A stretch of DNA of 64,000 nucleotides from Bradyrhizobium yuanmingense (lineage in GTDB: Bacteria; Pseudomonadota; Alphaproteobacteria; Rhizobiales; Xanthobacteraceae), in assembly GCF_900094575.1 (NCBI RefSeq), contig NZ_FMAE01000006.1:636697-700696 (forward strand), given 5' to 3'. Made by a program: the position numbers and the translations under genes. Positions 25,765 to 35,737 of this stretch are shown here, one piece after another. The notes under the pieces were generated by a model that saw only the letters and a program-made list of their open reading frames with translations, made no database searches and was not told the origin of the DNA. Within the stretch, counting starts at the first letter, position 1; every line of letters begins with the position of its first letter.

Positions 25765-26457
25765 GTGACCGTATTCTCCCGTGCCGCGGGATCCCTAGCG
25801 GTTGCTCTGACGCTGGCCGCTGCACCCGCTTTGGCCGCCTCCGGCCCGCCGCCCGGCTTCACGCTTTCCGACGATGCCGATCTCGCCTTCACCTCGCCCG
25901 ACGGCGCCACCAGGCTCGAGCAGTATATGAAGGAGGGCGAGGATTTCGACATCAAGTGGCAGGTCTGGGCGCGACGCGGCGGGGAGATGCGCGAGTTGAA
26001 GCCCGAGCAAGGCTATCCGGCCGGCTTCCGTTTCACGGCCGACTCGCAATGGCTGGTGCGGATGCAGAAGACCGGCTCGGGCGAGCAGAACCTCTTCCTC
26101 TATCATTTCGAGAACGGCAGCTTCGTCAACGCGACCAAGACGTCGCTCGGCGATCTGGCCTGGGCCTACTTCCGCAGCCGGCCCGACACCAAGAGCATGA
26201 AGCTCGACTATCACATCACGGCGAATCTGGTGAAGGGCACCGAAGATGCGTATCGCTGGCTCGGCGTCGACTGGACCAACAACCGCTATCTCCTGATCTC
26301 GCTGTCGGGCGAGACGGACAAGCATCCGAAGAACGTCGCGGTGAAGGGCCTTGCGGATTGGAAATGCCGCTATGATCTCGAGACCGGCAAATTCGATGTG
26401 CCGAAGATGTTCGCCAAGGGCAACGCGGAAGCCTTGAAGTGGAAAATCAGGCGCTGA
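25765..26457 (+). CDS. Exported hypothetical protein
   Basis: 230 aa from GTG 25765 (AGGGA upstream), preferred over GTG 25714 because a compact signal peptide then starts the protein (FSRAAGSLAVALTLAAAPALAAS). The mature part is a soluble domain with many aromatic residues (SQWLVRMQKTGSGEQNLFLYHFENG; YFRSRPDTKSMKLDYH; DAYRWLGVDWTNNRYLLISLSG), likely beta-rich. No family recognised. Stands alone, divergent from the LysM gene. Confidence 0.75.
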   Translation: MTVFSRAAGSLAVALTLAAAPALAASGPPPGFTLSDDADLAFTSPDGATRLEQYMKEGEDFDIKWQVWARRGGEMRELKPEQGYPAGFRFTADSQWLVRMQKTGSGEQNLFLYHFENGSFVNATKTSLGDLAWAYFRSRPDTKSMKLDYHITANLVKGTEDAYRWLGVDWTNNRYLLISLSGETDKHPKNVAVKGLADWKCRYDLETGKFDVPKMFAKGNAEALKWKIRR

Positions 26458-26595
26458 AGGTCCTGCGGTCTCGCCGCGGTCTCCTGTACGATGGAACCAA
26501 CCCTCTGATTCCATTCCGATTCATATTTTCCTAACCGTCAATGGTAACCCGGTCTTGTCGGTTTTGCTGCATCTTGCATCCCACGGGAGGGCTGG

Positions 26596-29259
26596 ATGGG
26601 CGCATCGATCCGATGGACCGCGCGAACGCGCGCGTTGCTCCGCCGTTGGCGCGGAGCGCCGCTGACGTGGCTGATCGCCGGCGGCTTCGTGCTGATGCTT
26701 GCGACCGCCATCGGCACCGCGCTCACGGTCGACCGTTTCCGGCAGAATGCCATCGAGAGCGGTCGCGACAGCCTTGAAAACGCCGTCCGCATGCTCGCCC
26801 GGCATTTCGACCGGCAGTTCGAGGACTTTGCGGTGCTGCAGAAGAGCATCATCGCCGAGCTCGAGAGCCACGGCATCCAGTCCGCCGAAATCTTCCGCAG
26901 CGAGATGGGCACGCTCGCCGTGCATGAGGTGCTGCGCGCGAAAGCCAGCGGCTGGTCCGACGTCGCCGGCGCCAATGTGTTCGATTCCAGGGGCGTGCTG
27001 ATCAACTCGTCGCGGCAATGGCCGGTCGCCGATATCTCGATCGCCGATCGCGGCTATTTCGCCCGTCTCAAGGACGATCCGGCCGCACAGGAGGAGGTGG
27101 AGGTCGTGCCCGGCCGGTTCGGCAACGGACCGGCGATCGTGTTCGCGCGGCGCATCTCCGGCCCGCACGGCGAATTCCTCGGGCTGGTCTCGCGCGCGAT
27201 CACGCCCGAGCAGCTCGAATCCTTCTTCGCCTCGACCGGGCTCGGCGAGGATTCCTCGATCGCGATGCACCACCAGAACGGCCAGCTGCTCGCCCGCATT
27301 CCACACGTCGAAGCGATGATCGGGCAGAACTTCCGCACCGGCACGCCGGAGCAAATGGCGGTGTTCGAGCGCACCTTCGTCACCACCCAGCTCGCAAGCC
27401 CGATCGACGGCAAGGACCGCATCGTCGCCTCGCGCCTGCTCACCGGCGAGCCGCTGGTCGTGGTCGCGACCAAGTCGCTCGATGCGACGCTGGCGACCTG
27501 GCGCACACAGACGAAATTCTTCGTCACCATTGCCGCGCTGTCGATCGGCCTGTTGGTGCTCACGCTGTTTCTGATCTTCCGCCAGGTGACGCACCGCCTG
27601 TCGCTCGAGAAGCAGCGGCTCGACACCGCGATGAACACGATGACGCAAGGCCTGTTGATGTTCGATCAGGACGAGCGGCTGATCGTCTGCAACCGCCGCT
27701 ACATCGAGATGTACGGGCTCTCTGTCGCCGTGGTGAAGCCCGGCGTCCACTTCCGCGACGTGATCCGGCACCGCCGGGACACCGGCTCGTTCGAGGGCGA
27801 CGTCGAGGCCTATTGCGACGACATCCTGAGCAATGTCGGCCGCACCAAGAGCGCGATCGTCGAAACCGCCGACGGCCGCCTGATCGAGATCAAGAACCAG
27901 CCGGCCGCTGCCGGCGGCTGGCTCGCCACCCATGACGACGTCACCGAGCGCATCCGCGCCGACGAGCGCATCGCCCATCTGGCGCATTACGACGCCCTCA
28001 CCGATCTGCCCAACCGCGTGCTGCTGCGCGGGCATCTGGAACGCCGCGTCGCCGAGCTCGCGCAAGGCAAGCCATTCGCGATCCTCTATATCGACGTCGA
28101 CGAGTTCAAGGGCGTCAACGATTCGCTCGGACACGAGGTCGGCGACGAACTGCTGCGCCAGGTGGCGAACCGCCTGCGCGCCTGCGTCAGCGGCAACGAC
28201 ATGGTCGCGCGGCTGGGCGGCGACGAATTCGCCATCGTCAAGGCCGGCACCTCCGATCCGGCCGAGCTGACGGCACTGGCGGAAACCATCCTCAAGGCGT
28301 TGCGCGCACCGGTGGATTGCAGGGGGCACGAGGTTCCGACCGATGCCAGCATCGGCATCGCCGTCGCGCCCGATCACGGCGACAATCTCGACGATCTGCT
28401 CAAGCGCGCCGATCTGGCGATGTATGCGGCGAAGTCGGAAGGCCGCCGCACCTTCCGCCTGTTCGTGCCCGAATACGACGCCAAGGCGCGGCAGCGCCGC
28501 CAGCTCGAGCTCGATCTGCGCCAGGCGCTCGCACGCGGCGAGTTCGAGGTGCACTACCAGCCGCTGGTCGACCTCACCGCCAATGTCGTCACCGGCTGCG
28601 AGGCCTTGCTGCGCTGGCGCCATCCCGAGCGCGGCATGGTTTCGCCGGCGGAGTTCATCCCGGTCGCCGAAGACACCGGCCTGATCGGCGAGATCGGCGA
28701 ATGGGTGCTGAAGCAAGCCTGCGTCGAGGCTGCCTCGTGGCCGGGACGGATTCACATCGCGGTCAACGTGTCGCCGGTCCAGTTCCGCTCGCGCACGCTG
28801 GCGCTCAAGGTCGCCGCCGCCCTCGCGGAGTCCGGGCTCGCGCCGGGCCGGCTCGAGCTCGAGATCACCGAGACGGTGCTGATCCGCGACGACGAGGAGG
28901 CGCTGGCGATCCTGCAGCAGCTGCGCGAGCTCGGCGTGCGCATCGCGCTCGACGATTTCGGCACCGGCTATTCGTCGCTCAGCTATCTGCACCGCTTCCC
29001 GTTCGACAAGATCAAGATCGACCGCAGCTTCATCAGTGACATCGGTCAGTCCGAGGACTCCTCGCCGATCGTGCAGGCCGTGGTGCGCATGGCCGCCGCG
29101 CGCCATATGGCGACCACCGCCGAAGGCGTCGAGACCGAAGCGCAAGCCGAGGTGCTGCGCCAGCTCGGCTGCAGCCAGATGCAGGGCTGGCTGTTCAGCC
29201 CGGCGGTACCGGCGACGAAGCTGAAGCAGCTGCTGGCGGCGCAGGCGGTCGCGGCCTAG
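26596..29259 (+). CDS. Membrane GGDEF-EAL c-di-GMP enzyme with periplasmic sensor
   Basis: 887 aa; ATG 26596 after GGGAGGG. TM1 (about 22-45), periplasmic Cache-like domain (about 50-300), TM2 (about 310-330), PAS (about 345-450), GGDEF (about 455-620) and EAL (about 635-880). The cyclase motif GGDEF is intact near residue 540; the position of the inhibitory RxxD site reads SGND, so product inhibition by that site is absent. The phosphodiesterase motif EALLRW near 668 and DDFGTGYSSLSYL are intact. The protein could both make and break c-di-GMP. Transcribed alone. Confidence 0.94.
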   Translation: MGASIRWTARTRALLRRWRGAPLTWLIAGGFVLMLATAIGTALTVDRFRQNAIESGRDSLENAVRMLARHFDRQFEDFAVLQKSIIAELESHGIQSAEIFRSEMGTLAVHEVLRAKASGWSDVAGANVFDSRGVLINSSRQWPVADISIADRGYFARLKDDPAAQEEVEVVPGRFGNGPAIVFARRISGPHGEFLGLVSRAITPEQLESFFASTGLGEDSSIAMHHQNGQLLARIPHVEAMIGQNFRTGTPEQMAVFERTFVTTQLASPIDGKDRIVASRLLTGEPLVVVATKSLDATLATWRTQTKFFVTIAALSIGLLVLTLFLIFRQVTHRLSLEKQRLDTAMNTMTQGLLMFDQDERLIVCNRRYIEMYGLSVAVVKPGVHFRDVIRHRRDTGSFEGDVEAYCDDILSNVGRTKSAIVETADGRLIEIKNQPAAAGGWLATHDDVTERIRADERIAHLAHYDALTDLPNRVLLRGHLERRVAELAQGKPFAILYIDVDEFKGVNDSLGHEVGDELLRQVANRLRACVSGNDMVARLGGDEFAIVKAGTSDPAELTALAETILKALRAPVDCRGHEVPTDASIGIAVAPDHGDNLDDLLKRADLAMYAAKSEGRRTFRLFVPEYDAKARQRRQLELDLRQALARGEFEVHYQPLVDLTANVVTGCEALLRWRHPERGMVSPAEFIPVAEDTGLIGEIGEWVLKQACVEAASWPGRIHIAVNVSPVQFRSRTLALKVAAALAESGLAPGRLELEITETVLIRDDEEALAILQQLRELGVRIALDDFGTGYSSLSYLHRFPFDKIKIDRSFISDIGQSEDSSPIVQAVVRMAAARHMATTAEGVETEAQAEVLRQLGCSQMQGWLFSPAVPATKLKQLLAAQAVAA

Positions 29260-29573
29260 CCGGCGACGCCACGTCTGGCCCGGATGTCCGCTGCGAGGAA
29301 AGCGGCGCCGCTGAGTGTTTGGTTCGAGGTCGTGCGGCGATTTGACAATCAGCGACCGACAGCTATCAATTCATTGAATTCTGCGCACCTGGCTCGTCGA
29401 AATGGTGAGCCGCCGATCCGCCTCATTTTCGAGACGCGGGCAAGAAACGCTCAAAATACCGATGGTTTGCCTCCATTGGCCGCCGCAACGAAGAGTCGCA
29501 TTGAGTCCCAATCCAAGCGCAAACCACAGGCATTTTGGAGCCGCTCAGCGCAATTTGAACCAGGGATTTCCGC
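29260..29573. other. Intergenic region, less GC-rich
   Basis: 314 bp between the GGDEF-EAL gene and the cyclase-ATPase gene. Visibly more AT-rich than its surroundings. An open frame from 29284 runs into the next gene but lacks a ribosome site and coding-like codon use. Presumably holds the promoter of the downstream gene. Confidence 0.5.
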
Positions 29574-32500
29574 ATGCCGAATGATGGGTCGAGGACGGGG
29601 ACGGAGCGTCTGAGACACTGGCTTGAAAGCGTTGGGCTCAGCCAATACACGGACCTCTTCGTCCGCCATCGCATCGATCTCGACATCCTGCCCCACCTGA
29701 CCGAACCGGATCTGGCACAGATTGGACTGCCGCTCGGAGACCGCAAGCGGCTTCAGCGTGCAACGGCGTCCCTTTCCGGAATGGCCGCGCCAGCCGCGGG
29801 CCACACATTGCCCGCTACGGCAATCGTTGCGGAACGTCGCCAGCTCACCACGATGTTCTGCGACATGGTCGATTCCACCGCGCTCTCCGCACAGTTCGAT
29901 CCCGAGGACGTGCGTGACATGATCGCGAGCTTTCGCGAAACCTGCGTGGGTGTGGTCAAACACTATGAAGGATTTGCCGCCCGCTTCGTCGGCGACGGCA
30001 TCCTGGTCTATTTCGGCTACCCGAAGGCGCATGAGGACGATGCCGAGCGAGCGGTGCGGGCTGGTCTCGAGATCGTGCGGACATTGTCGACCGCGCCTGC
30101 GATCGAGCCGCTGAGTGCGCTCAACCAAGCGCCCGCCGTCCGGATCGGCATCGCGACGGGACTGGTGGTCGTGGGCGACTTGGTCGGCCAGGGGACCGAG
30201 GAGCGCGATTCCGCGGTCGGCGAGACCGTCAATCTGGCGGCGCGATTGCAGGGCCTGGCGCCGCCGAACGGGGTGGTTATCTCGTCGTCGACGCAGTCGC
30301 TGTTGAAGGGAAAGTTCGACTATCGCAATCTCGGGGTCCATGCACTCAAGGGCATAGCCGGAAGAACACAGGCGTGGCATGTGGTACGGCCGTCGCGCGT
30401 GGAGACCCGCTTTGCCGCAGCCATCGGCTCCCGGCTGACGCCACTCGTCAATCGCGACGACGAGATCACGGTTCTGCTCGGCCGCTGGGAGCAGGCCAAG
30501 GCGGGCGACGGCCAAGTCGTGGTGCTGTTCGGGGAGCCGGGCATTGGCAAGTCGCGCATCGTCCAGGAAATCTTCGTGCGGATTGCGGGGGATCGGCACG
30601 GGCATGTCTCGTTCCAGTGTTCGCCCTACTACAGCTCGACGGCGTTCCATCCCTTCATCGAGCAGCTCAAATTTGCCCTGGGCCTCGACCGCGACGATGC
30701 TTCGGCCTCGTCTCTGTCGAGTCTCGAGCGGACCGTTGCGGCCGCGCATGGCGACATCGAGCAGATGACGCCGCTCTTTGCGGCGCTGCTGTCGATCCCG
30801 ACCGGAGGTCGCTATCCTCCGCTCGATCTGTCGCCGCAGCAGCAAAAGGACGCCATCGTCTCCGCCCTCATCAATCATCTCCTGGGCCTCGCGCACGATC
30901 AGCCGCTGGTGATCGCCTTCGAGGACGCCCATTGGATCGATCCGACATCCCGGGAGGTCATCGATCTGCTGGTGGAGCGGGTCCAGTACACGCCCATTCT
31001 CGTCGTCATCACCTGCCGTTCCGAATTCAAGCCGAGCTGGAGCGCTCACTCTCACATCACGACGCTGGTGCTGAACAGGCTGAGCCGGCAGCAGCGGACG
31101 ACCTTGGTCGAGCGGGTTGCCGGCAGCCGCAAAATGCCGAAGGAAGTCGTCGAGGACATCATCGTCAAGACCGACGGCGTGCCGCTGTTCGTCGAGGAGC
31201 TGACCAAAGCCGTTCTCGAAAGCGACCTTCTGACCGAGGAACGCGGAAACTATGTGCTCTCCGGTTCGTGGCGACCGCTGGCAATCCCGGCGACGCTGAT
31301 GGATTCGCTGATGGCGCGTCTGGATCGGCTGGGCCCGTTCAAGAGGGTCGCACAGATCGGAGCCACCATCGGCCGGCAGTTCTCTTACGAGATGCTGAAC
31401 GCTGTCGCCTCCGTACCAGCCGACCAGATCGAGGCGGCGCTCGATCGCCTGGAGGAGGCAGGGCTGATCGTCCGGCTGGGCCATCCGCCGGATGCGCTCT
31501 ACTCGTTCAAGCACGTGATGATCCAGGATGCAGCGCATGCGAGCCTGTTGCGCAGCGAGAGGAGACGGCTCCACGCGCGGATCGCGTCGGTGCTGGCTCA
31601 GAACTATCCGGAAAAGACCGAGCGCGAGCCGGAGCTTCTCGCCTATCATCTGACCGAATCCGATCAAAGCCAGCCGGCTGCAGCTTCCTGGATCAAGGCC
31701 GGCAGGCACGCCGCAAGGTTGGGAGCCTATTTGGAAGCGATCGGCCACCTGCGCCGTGGCCTAGCGGTCGTCCTCGGCAGTCCCGAGATGCCCGACCGCG
31801 ATGAAATGGAGCTGGAGCTTCGCATTGCGCTGGGTAACGCGCTGATCGCTGCCAAAGGTTACGGCACACAGGAGGTGGAAGACAATTTTGCCCGAGGCCT
31901 CGAGCTCGGACGGCAGCTCGATGATGAAGACAAGGTGCTAGCGGCGATAAGAGGCCTTTGGATGCACCACTTCATTCGGGCTGACCTGACCAAGGCGCAC
32001 GGTCTGAGTGCCGCACTCCTGAAATTCGCCAAACGGGAACGTCCGAGCGAGTTGCTGTCGAAGCAGACCCTGTACCTCGTGGAGGCCCACAGGTCGATCG
32101 CGGCGACCATGCTTTACCGCGGGCGGTTTCTGGCGGCGCAACATCATCTTCGTCGCTCCATCGAACTCGATGATCCGGTTCTGCATCGCGGTTCGGCGGA
32201 AAGGCTCCTCAATCCAGGCGTCATGTCGATGTCGTACCTCGGATACCTGCTATGGTTCCTGGGGCAGCCCGACACCGCGCGGCAGCACAGCGAGCAGGCG
32301 ATTTCCGATGCCGAGCAAATGCGCCATCCTTTTACGCTGGCATTCGCGCAAGTGTTTGGCGCGTACCTTTGTCAGCATCTGCGCGACGTCACGGGCACCA
32401 GAGATTATGCCAGCCGCGCGATGACCATTTCATCGCAACACGGCTTTCTGCATTGGAAGCAGCAGGCCACCATTCTGCATGGATGGGCGCTGACCGAGCT

Positions 32501-33038
32501 CGGGGACATGGATGCAGGTCTGAGCGAAATGCGCACGGGCGTCGAGGGTTATGAGGCGCAGAATTCCTGGCTCGCCAGTTGCTGGTTCAGATGCCTCCTC
32601 GCGCAAGGCTATGCGAGGGCCGGTCTGTCGGAAGCGGCCTTGCGCGCGCTCGATGGTGCCTTGACGGTCGCGAAGAGGACGGGCGATCACTTCTATCTGG
32701 CGGAGATCTACCGCCTGCAAGGGGAGTTCATCCGGGCCCATGCCGGACCAGCGGCCGACTCCGAGGAATTGTTCGTGCAGTCGCTGGAAGTCGCGCGCGG
32801 ACAGAATGCCCGCTCGTGGGAGCTGCGGACAGCCGTCAGCCTAGCCCGCCTCTGGCGAGATTCCGACAAGCTTGAGCAGGCGGTGGACCTGCTTGTGCCT
32901 GTTGTCGGCAGGCTCCGTGAAGGGCTCGTCACGCCGGACGTGAAAGAAGCCATCGCGCTAGCAAACGAGCTCGATATGCTGTCATCCAGAGATCAGCCAT
33001 GGATCGCGCGAATCAATTCGATCCGACAGTGCCCGTGA
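29574..33038 (+). CDS. SAM-domain adenylate cyclase / AAA ATPase / TPR signalling protein
   Basis: 1154 aa, soluble. Order: SAM-like domain (about 10-65, LRHWLESVGLSQYTDLF), class III cyclase domain (about 85-265), AAA/STAND ATPase (about 290-560) and TPR-like repeats to the end. Cyclase residues are intact: FCDMVDSTALS, RFVGDGILVYFGYP and GETVNLAARL. The P-loop is GEPGIGKSR near residue 320 and the Walker B strand is VIAFEDAHWID. This is the MalT-like multi-domain layout in which the repeats sense a partner and the ATPase acts as switch. Its last 26 bases overlap, tail to tail, the end of the HWE kinase gene. Confidence 0.93.
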   Translation: MPNDGSRTGTERLRHWLESVGLSQYTDLFVRHRIDLDILPHLTEPDLAQIGLPLGDRKRLQRATASLSGMAAPAAGHTLPATAIVAERRQLTTMFCDMVDSTALSAQFDPEDVRDMIASFRETCVGVVKHYEGFAARFVGDGILVYFGYPKAHEDDAERAVRAGLEIVRTLSTAPAIEPLSALNQAPAVRIGIATGLVVVGDLVGQGTEERDSAVGETVNLAARLQGLAPPNGVVISSSTQSLLKGKFDYRNLGVHALKGIAGRTQAWHVVRPSRVETRFAAAIGSRLTPLVNRDDEITVLLGRWEQAKAGDGQVVVLFGEPGIGKSRIVQEIFVRIAGDRHGHVSFQCSPYYSSTAFHPFIEQLKFALGLDRDDASASSLSSLERTVAAAHGDIEQMTPLFAALLSIPTGGRYPPLDLSPQQQKDAIVSALINHLLGLAHDQPLVIAFEDAHWIDPTSREVIDLLVERVQYTPILVVITCRSEFKPSWSAHSHITTLVLNRLSRQQRTTLVERVAGSRKMPKEVVEDIIVKTDGVPLFVEELTKAVLESDLLTEERGNYVLSGSWRPLAIPATLMDSLMARLDRLGPFKRVAQIGATIGRQFSYEMLNAVASVPADQIEAALDRLEEAGLIVRLGHPPDALYSFKHVMIQDAAHASLLRSERRRLHARIASVLAQNYPEKTEREPELLAYHLTESDQSQPAAASWIKAGRHAARLGAYLEAIGHLRRGLAVVLGSPEMPDRDEMELELRIALGNALIAAKGYGTQEVEDNFARGLELGRQLDDEDKVLAAIRGLWMHHFIRADLTKAHGLSAALLKFAKRERPSELLSKQTLYLVEAHRSIAATMLYRGRFLAAQHHLRRSIELDDPVLHRGSAERLLNPGVMSMSYLGYLLWFLGQPDTARQHSEQAISDAEQMRHPFTLAFAQVFGAYLCQHLRDVTGTRDYASRAMTISSQHGFLHWKQQATILHGWALTELGDMDAGLSEMRTGVEGYEAQNSWLASCWFRCLLAQGYARAGLSEAALRALDGALTVAKRTGDHFYLAEIYRLQGEFIRAHAGPAADSEELFVQSLEVARGQNARSWELRTAVSLARLWRDSDKLEQAVDLLVPVVGRLREGLVTPDVKEAIALANELDMLSSRDQPWIARINSIRQCP

Positions 33039-35193
33039 CCGGCATCGACATGCGACAGCGCACGCCGCCCGGCTCGAAAGCGAGATCGAACTCGCCGCCG
33101 AGGTCCGCCTCGACACAGCGCTCCATCAGCCGCGTGCCGAAGCCGCGGCGCATGGGCGGCGTGACTTTCGGGCCGCCGGATTCCACCCATTCATAATCGA
33201 GAATGGTGCCGTGCCCGGCATTCCGCAGGCTCCATCGCATCAAGAGCGTCCCATCCGGCGCCGACAAGGCACCGTACTTCGTCGCGTTGGTCAGGAGCTC
33301 GTTGAGAACCATCGTAAAGCTGAGCGCCGAGCGCGCATTGAGCGCGACGGGTGGACCTTCCATCCTGATCCGGCCATCCTCCGCAACAGCCGCCGTGATG
33401 TCCTCGACGAGCCGCTGGAGCGGAGCGTCCTGCCACTTGCGCTCGGTCAAGAGATCATGCGCACGAGAGAGCGCCAGCAACCGGCCCTCGAAGGTTCGAT
33501 TGAAGTCGTCCAGACTGCTGGTATGGCGCGCGGTCTGGCCGGCGAGCGATTGCACCATCGCCAGGGTATTCTTGACGCGATGATTGAGCTCATCAATCAG
33601 GAGGGTTTGCGCCATTTCCGCGCGCTTGCGTTCGGTGATGTCGACCAGCATGTTGACTGCACCGATCAGCCTGCCCCCCGAATCGAATAGCGGCGTCGGA
33701 TAGGGAATGAACGGCACGCGCGTGCCGTCCGGTCGCTCCGCGACAGCCTCCACTCCACGCACGGGCCGACCCTCCCGGAGCGCGATCGCCATCGGACATT
33801 GGTCGTGCGGCAGAGGCGTGCCGTCGGGCCAATAGAGCTTCCAGGTCACGCACCATTCGTCGCCGGGCAGCGGCGTGCGCCCGGCCATCTCGACGGCGGT
33901 CTTGTTGTAGAAGGTGATGCGGCCGTTTGCGTCGGTGGTGTAGAGTGCGGCGGGCAGCGCCTCGAGCAGATCGCGCATATGCTGCTCGCTCTCGCGAATC
34001 CGATCCTGCAATCGCTTGGCTTCCGTGACGTCGTGACTGACGCGAACGCCGTAGCGGAAGCGTCCCGCGCTGTCCGTGACCGAAGAGCTGAAGATCTCGA
34101 GATAACGCACGCTGCCGTCGGGGCGCAGGGCGCGCTTGCGGCAGGTGTAGCTTGGAATCTCGCCACGGACCTGTTGCTCATAGAGGGCAAGATCCGCGGC
34201 GCAATCGTCGGGATGAGTATAGTCGGAAAAGCTCATCCCCAGCAGCTCCTCACGGGATCTCCCGGTGATCTCGCTCAGATAATCGTTGACCCGGAGCAGC
34301 CGCCCATGTTCATCGGCCTCGGCGATGCCGACCTTGGCCGCTTGGTAGGTTGCAGCGAGGCGAGTCTCGCTCGCCTCGCGCGCCAGCTCGGCCACGCGCA
34401 GCCCGGTGACGTCAGTTGTAAAGCAGCGCGTGCTGACGAACTTGCCGTCCTCGACACGACTGTTGGAGGTGATCAGTACGTGCTTGATCGAGCCGTCCTT
34501 CGCGCGCAGGCGGGCAGGATAACGGTCCAGCCTTTCGCCGCAGGACAGTCGGTGGAGAATGTCGCCGATGACGGGGGCGTCCGCGTGAAATTCGGCCACA
34601 TGGTGACCGATATACTCTTCGGCGCTGTAGCCCAGCAGATCGAGCTCGGCCTGATTGGCCCTGCGAATGATGCCGTCGCCACCCACGATATGGAGCCCGA
34701 CCGCACTGTTCTGGAAGAAGTCCTTGAGATCCTTGGTCTTTGCACGAACCTCTTCCTCGATCTTCTTGCGATCTGAAACGTCCTGAAAGCAATTGATTGC
34801 GCCCTGGATGCGGCCGGCATGATCGCGCAGGGGACGGATGTTCACGAGTGCAGTGATCCGCGAGCCGTCCCGCCGTTCGATCATGACCTCCGTGTTACGC
34901 GCGGGGAGGCCGAGCCGGACCGCCGTGGCCATGGGGCACTCGGAATGCGGAAGCAGGGTGCCGTCCATCCTGTAGAGACGATGCGACCCGCAGAACTTTT
35001 CGACGGAACCAAGCTCCGGAGTTCTGCCCCACAATTCCGCGGCTTCGCCGTTGTAGGTCACGATCCAGCCTTCACTATCGCAGACATAGACCGCGCCCGG
35101 AATGGCCTCGAGCGCTGCAGGAGCCGCCGCCACCAGGGCCTCGAATTCGGTCAGCTTGCGGGCAGAGAGCGGAAATTCCTCGACATTCGACAT
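33013..35193 (-). CDS. Multi-PAS HWE-family sensor histidine kinase
   Basis: 726 aa with four PAS domains (about 25-150, 155-275, 280-400, 405-520) and no membrane segment. The kinase core is HWE type: DELNHRVKNTLAMVQSLAGQ (phosphorylated His near 533), an N-box (VLNELLTNATKYGAL) and the WVESGGP motif. Cytoplasmic, likely sensing redox, light or small ligands via PAS. No response regulator gene adjoins it. The first and fourth PAS domains share a CPMA-containing loop (HSECPMATAVRLG and HDQCPMAIALREG), indicating internal duplication. Confidence 0.92.
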   Translation of the reverse strand: MSNVEEFPLSARKLTEFEALVAAAPAALEAIPGAVYVCDSEGWIVTYNGEAAELWGRTPELGSVEKFCGSHRLYRMDGTLLPHSECPMATAVRLGLPARNTEVMIERRDGSRITALVNIRPLRDHAGRIQGAINCFQDVSDRKKIEEEVRAKTKDLKDFFQNSAVGLHIVGGDGIIRRANQAELDLLGYSAEEYIGHHVAEFHADAPVIGDILHRLSCGERLDRYPARLRAKDGSIKHVLITSNSRVEDGKFVSTRCFTTDVTGLRVAELAREASETRLAATYQAAKVGIAEADEHGRLLRVNDYLSEITGRSREELLGMSFSDYTHPDDCAADLALYEQQVRGEIPSYTCRKRALRPDGSVRYLEIFSSSVTDSAGRFRYGVRVSHDVTEAKRLQDRIRESEQHMRDLLEALPAALYTTDANGRITFYNKTAVEMAGRTPLPGDEWCVTWKLYWPDGTPLPHDQCPMAIALREGRPVRGVEAVAERPDGTRVPFIPYPTPLFDSGGRLIGAVNMLVDITERKRAEMAQTLLIDELNHRVKNTLAMVQSLAGQTARHTSSLDDFNRTFEGRLLALSRAHDLLTERKWQDAPLQRLVEDITAAVAEDGRIRMEGPPVALNARSALSFTMVLNELLTNATKYGALSAPDGTLLMRWSLRNAGHGTILDYEWVESGGPKVTPPMRRGFGTRLMERCVEADLGGEFDLAFEPGGVRCRMSMPVTGTVGSN

Positions 35194-35514
35194 ACTTAGC
35201 CCCGACGTGCCGCAGGCGGGCGCCTACGCAATCAGCTTGAACGCATCGAAGCCCAGAGCGTTCCAAGGCCCGCCAACCGCTGGTTGAGACCTGGCGGCGC
35301 CGAGTGCGGTCAAAGCGTCCGCGAGCCGCGCTTCGACAGTCGGGCCTCCCCCGAGGGGAAGATAGGGATCAAGCCTCGGAGCTCGCGGTTATCGCCTCGC
35401 TGAGACGGTCGGGAACTCCGGCCGACGGGCCCTAGTCGACATTGCATCACGCGCCCCTCAGTCGGCTTTTCGCCGGCGCTGTGACGCGCGCGTGCATGAA
35501 ACGGTAAGAGAAGC
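35194..35514. other. Intergenic region with no visible feature
   Basis: 321 bp upstream of the HWE kinase start and downstream of the small membrane protein gene at 35515. High GC; no open frame with a ribosome site and no strong hairpin seen. Should hold the kinase promoter. Confidence 0.4.
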
Positions 35515-35637
35515 TCACATCGATTGTCGGGCCGCCCGCACTTCGGCGAATTCGGCGTCGGGGTGGCTGACGATGGTGGCGACCATGATGCCGCTGATGA
35601 TCAGCGACCAGGCGGTGTTCCAACAGATCCAAAACAC
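35515..35637 (-). CDS. Small single-pass membrane protein (40 aa)
   Basis: GTG at 35637 with GGGAGG seven bases upstream. The product has a hydrophobic Trp-rich segment (WICWNTAWSLIISGIMVATIV, given in two parts: WICWNTAWSLII then SGIMVATIV) and a short charged tail (HPDAEFAEVRAARQSM). One transmembrane helix fills most of the protein. No homologue recalled; supported by the ribosome site and the clear membrane profile. Transcribed alone on the minus strand. Confidence 0.6.
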   Translation of the reverse strand: MFWICWNTAWSLIISGIMVATIVSHPDAEFAEVRAARQSM

Positions 35638-35737
35638 GAGCCAGCCTCCCTTTTCCCTCTCTCACGCCCCGAGCTAACGGCAGAGCGATGCCGCCGTTCC
35701 CGGCGCGGGGGCCTGCCGCGAGGGCGGCGGCAAGGTA

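Noticed and set aside
29284..29613. 109-codon frame between the GGDEF-EAL and cyclase genes
   Set aside because: Overlaps the start of the real cyclase gene, has no ribosome site and atypical composition.
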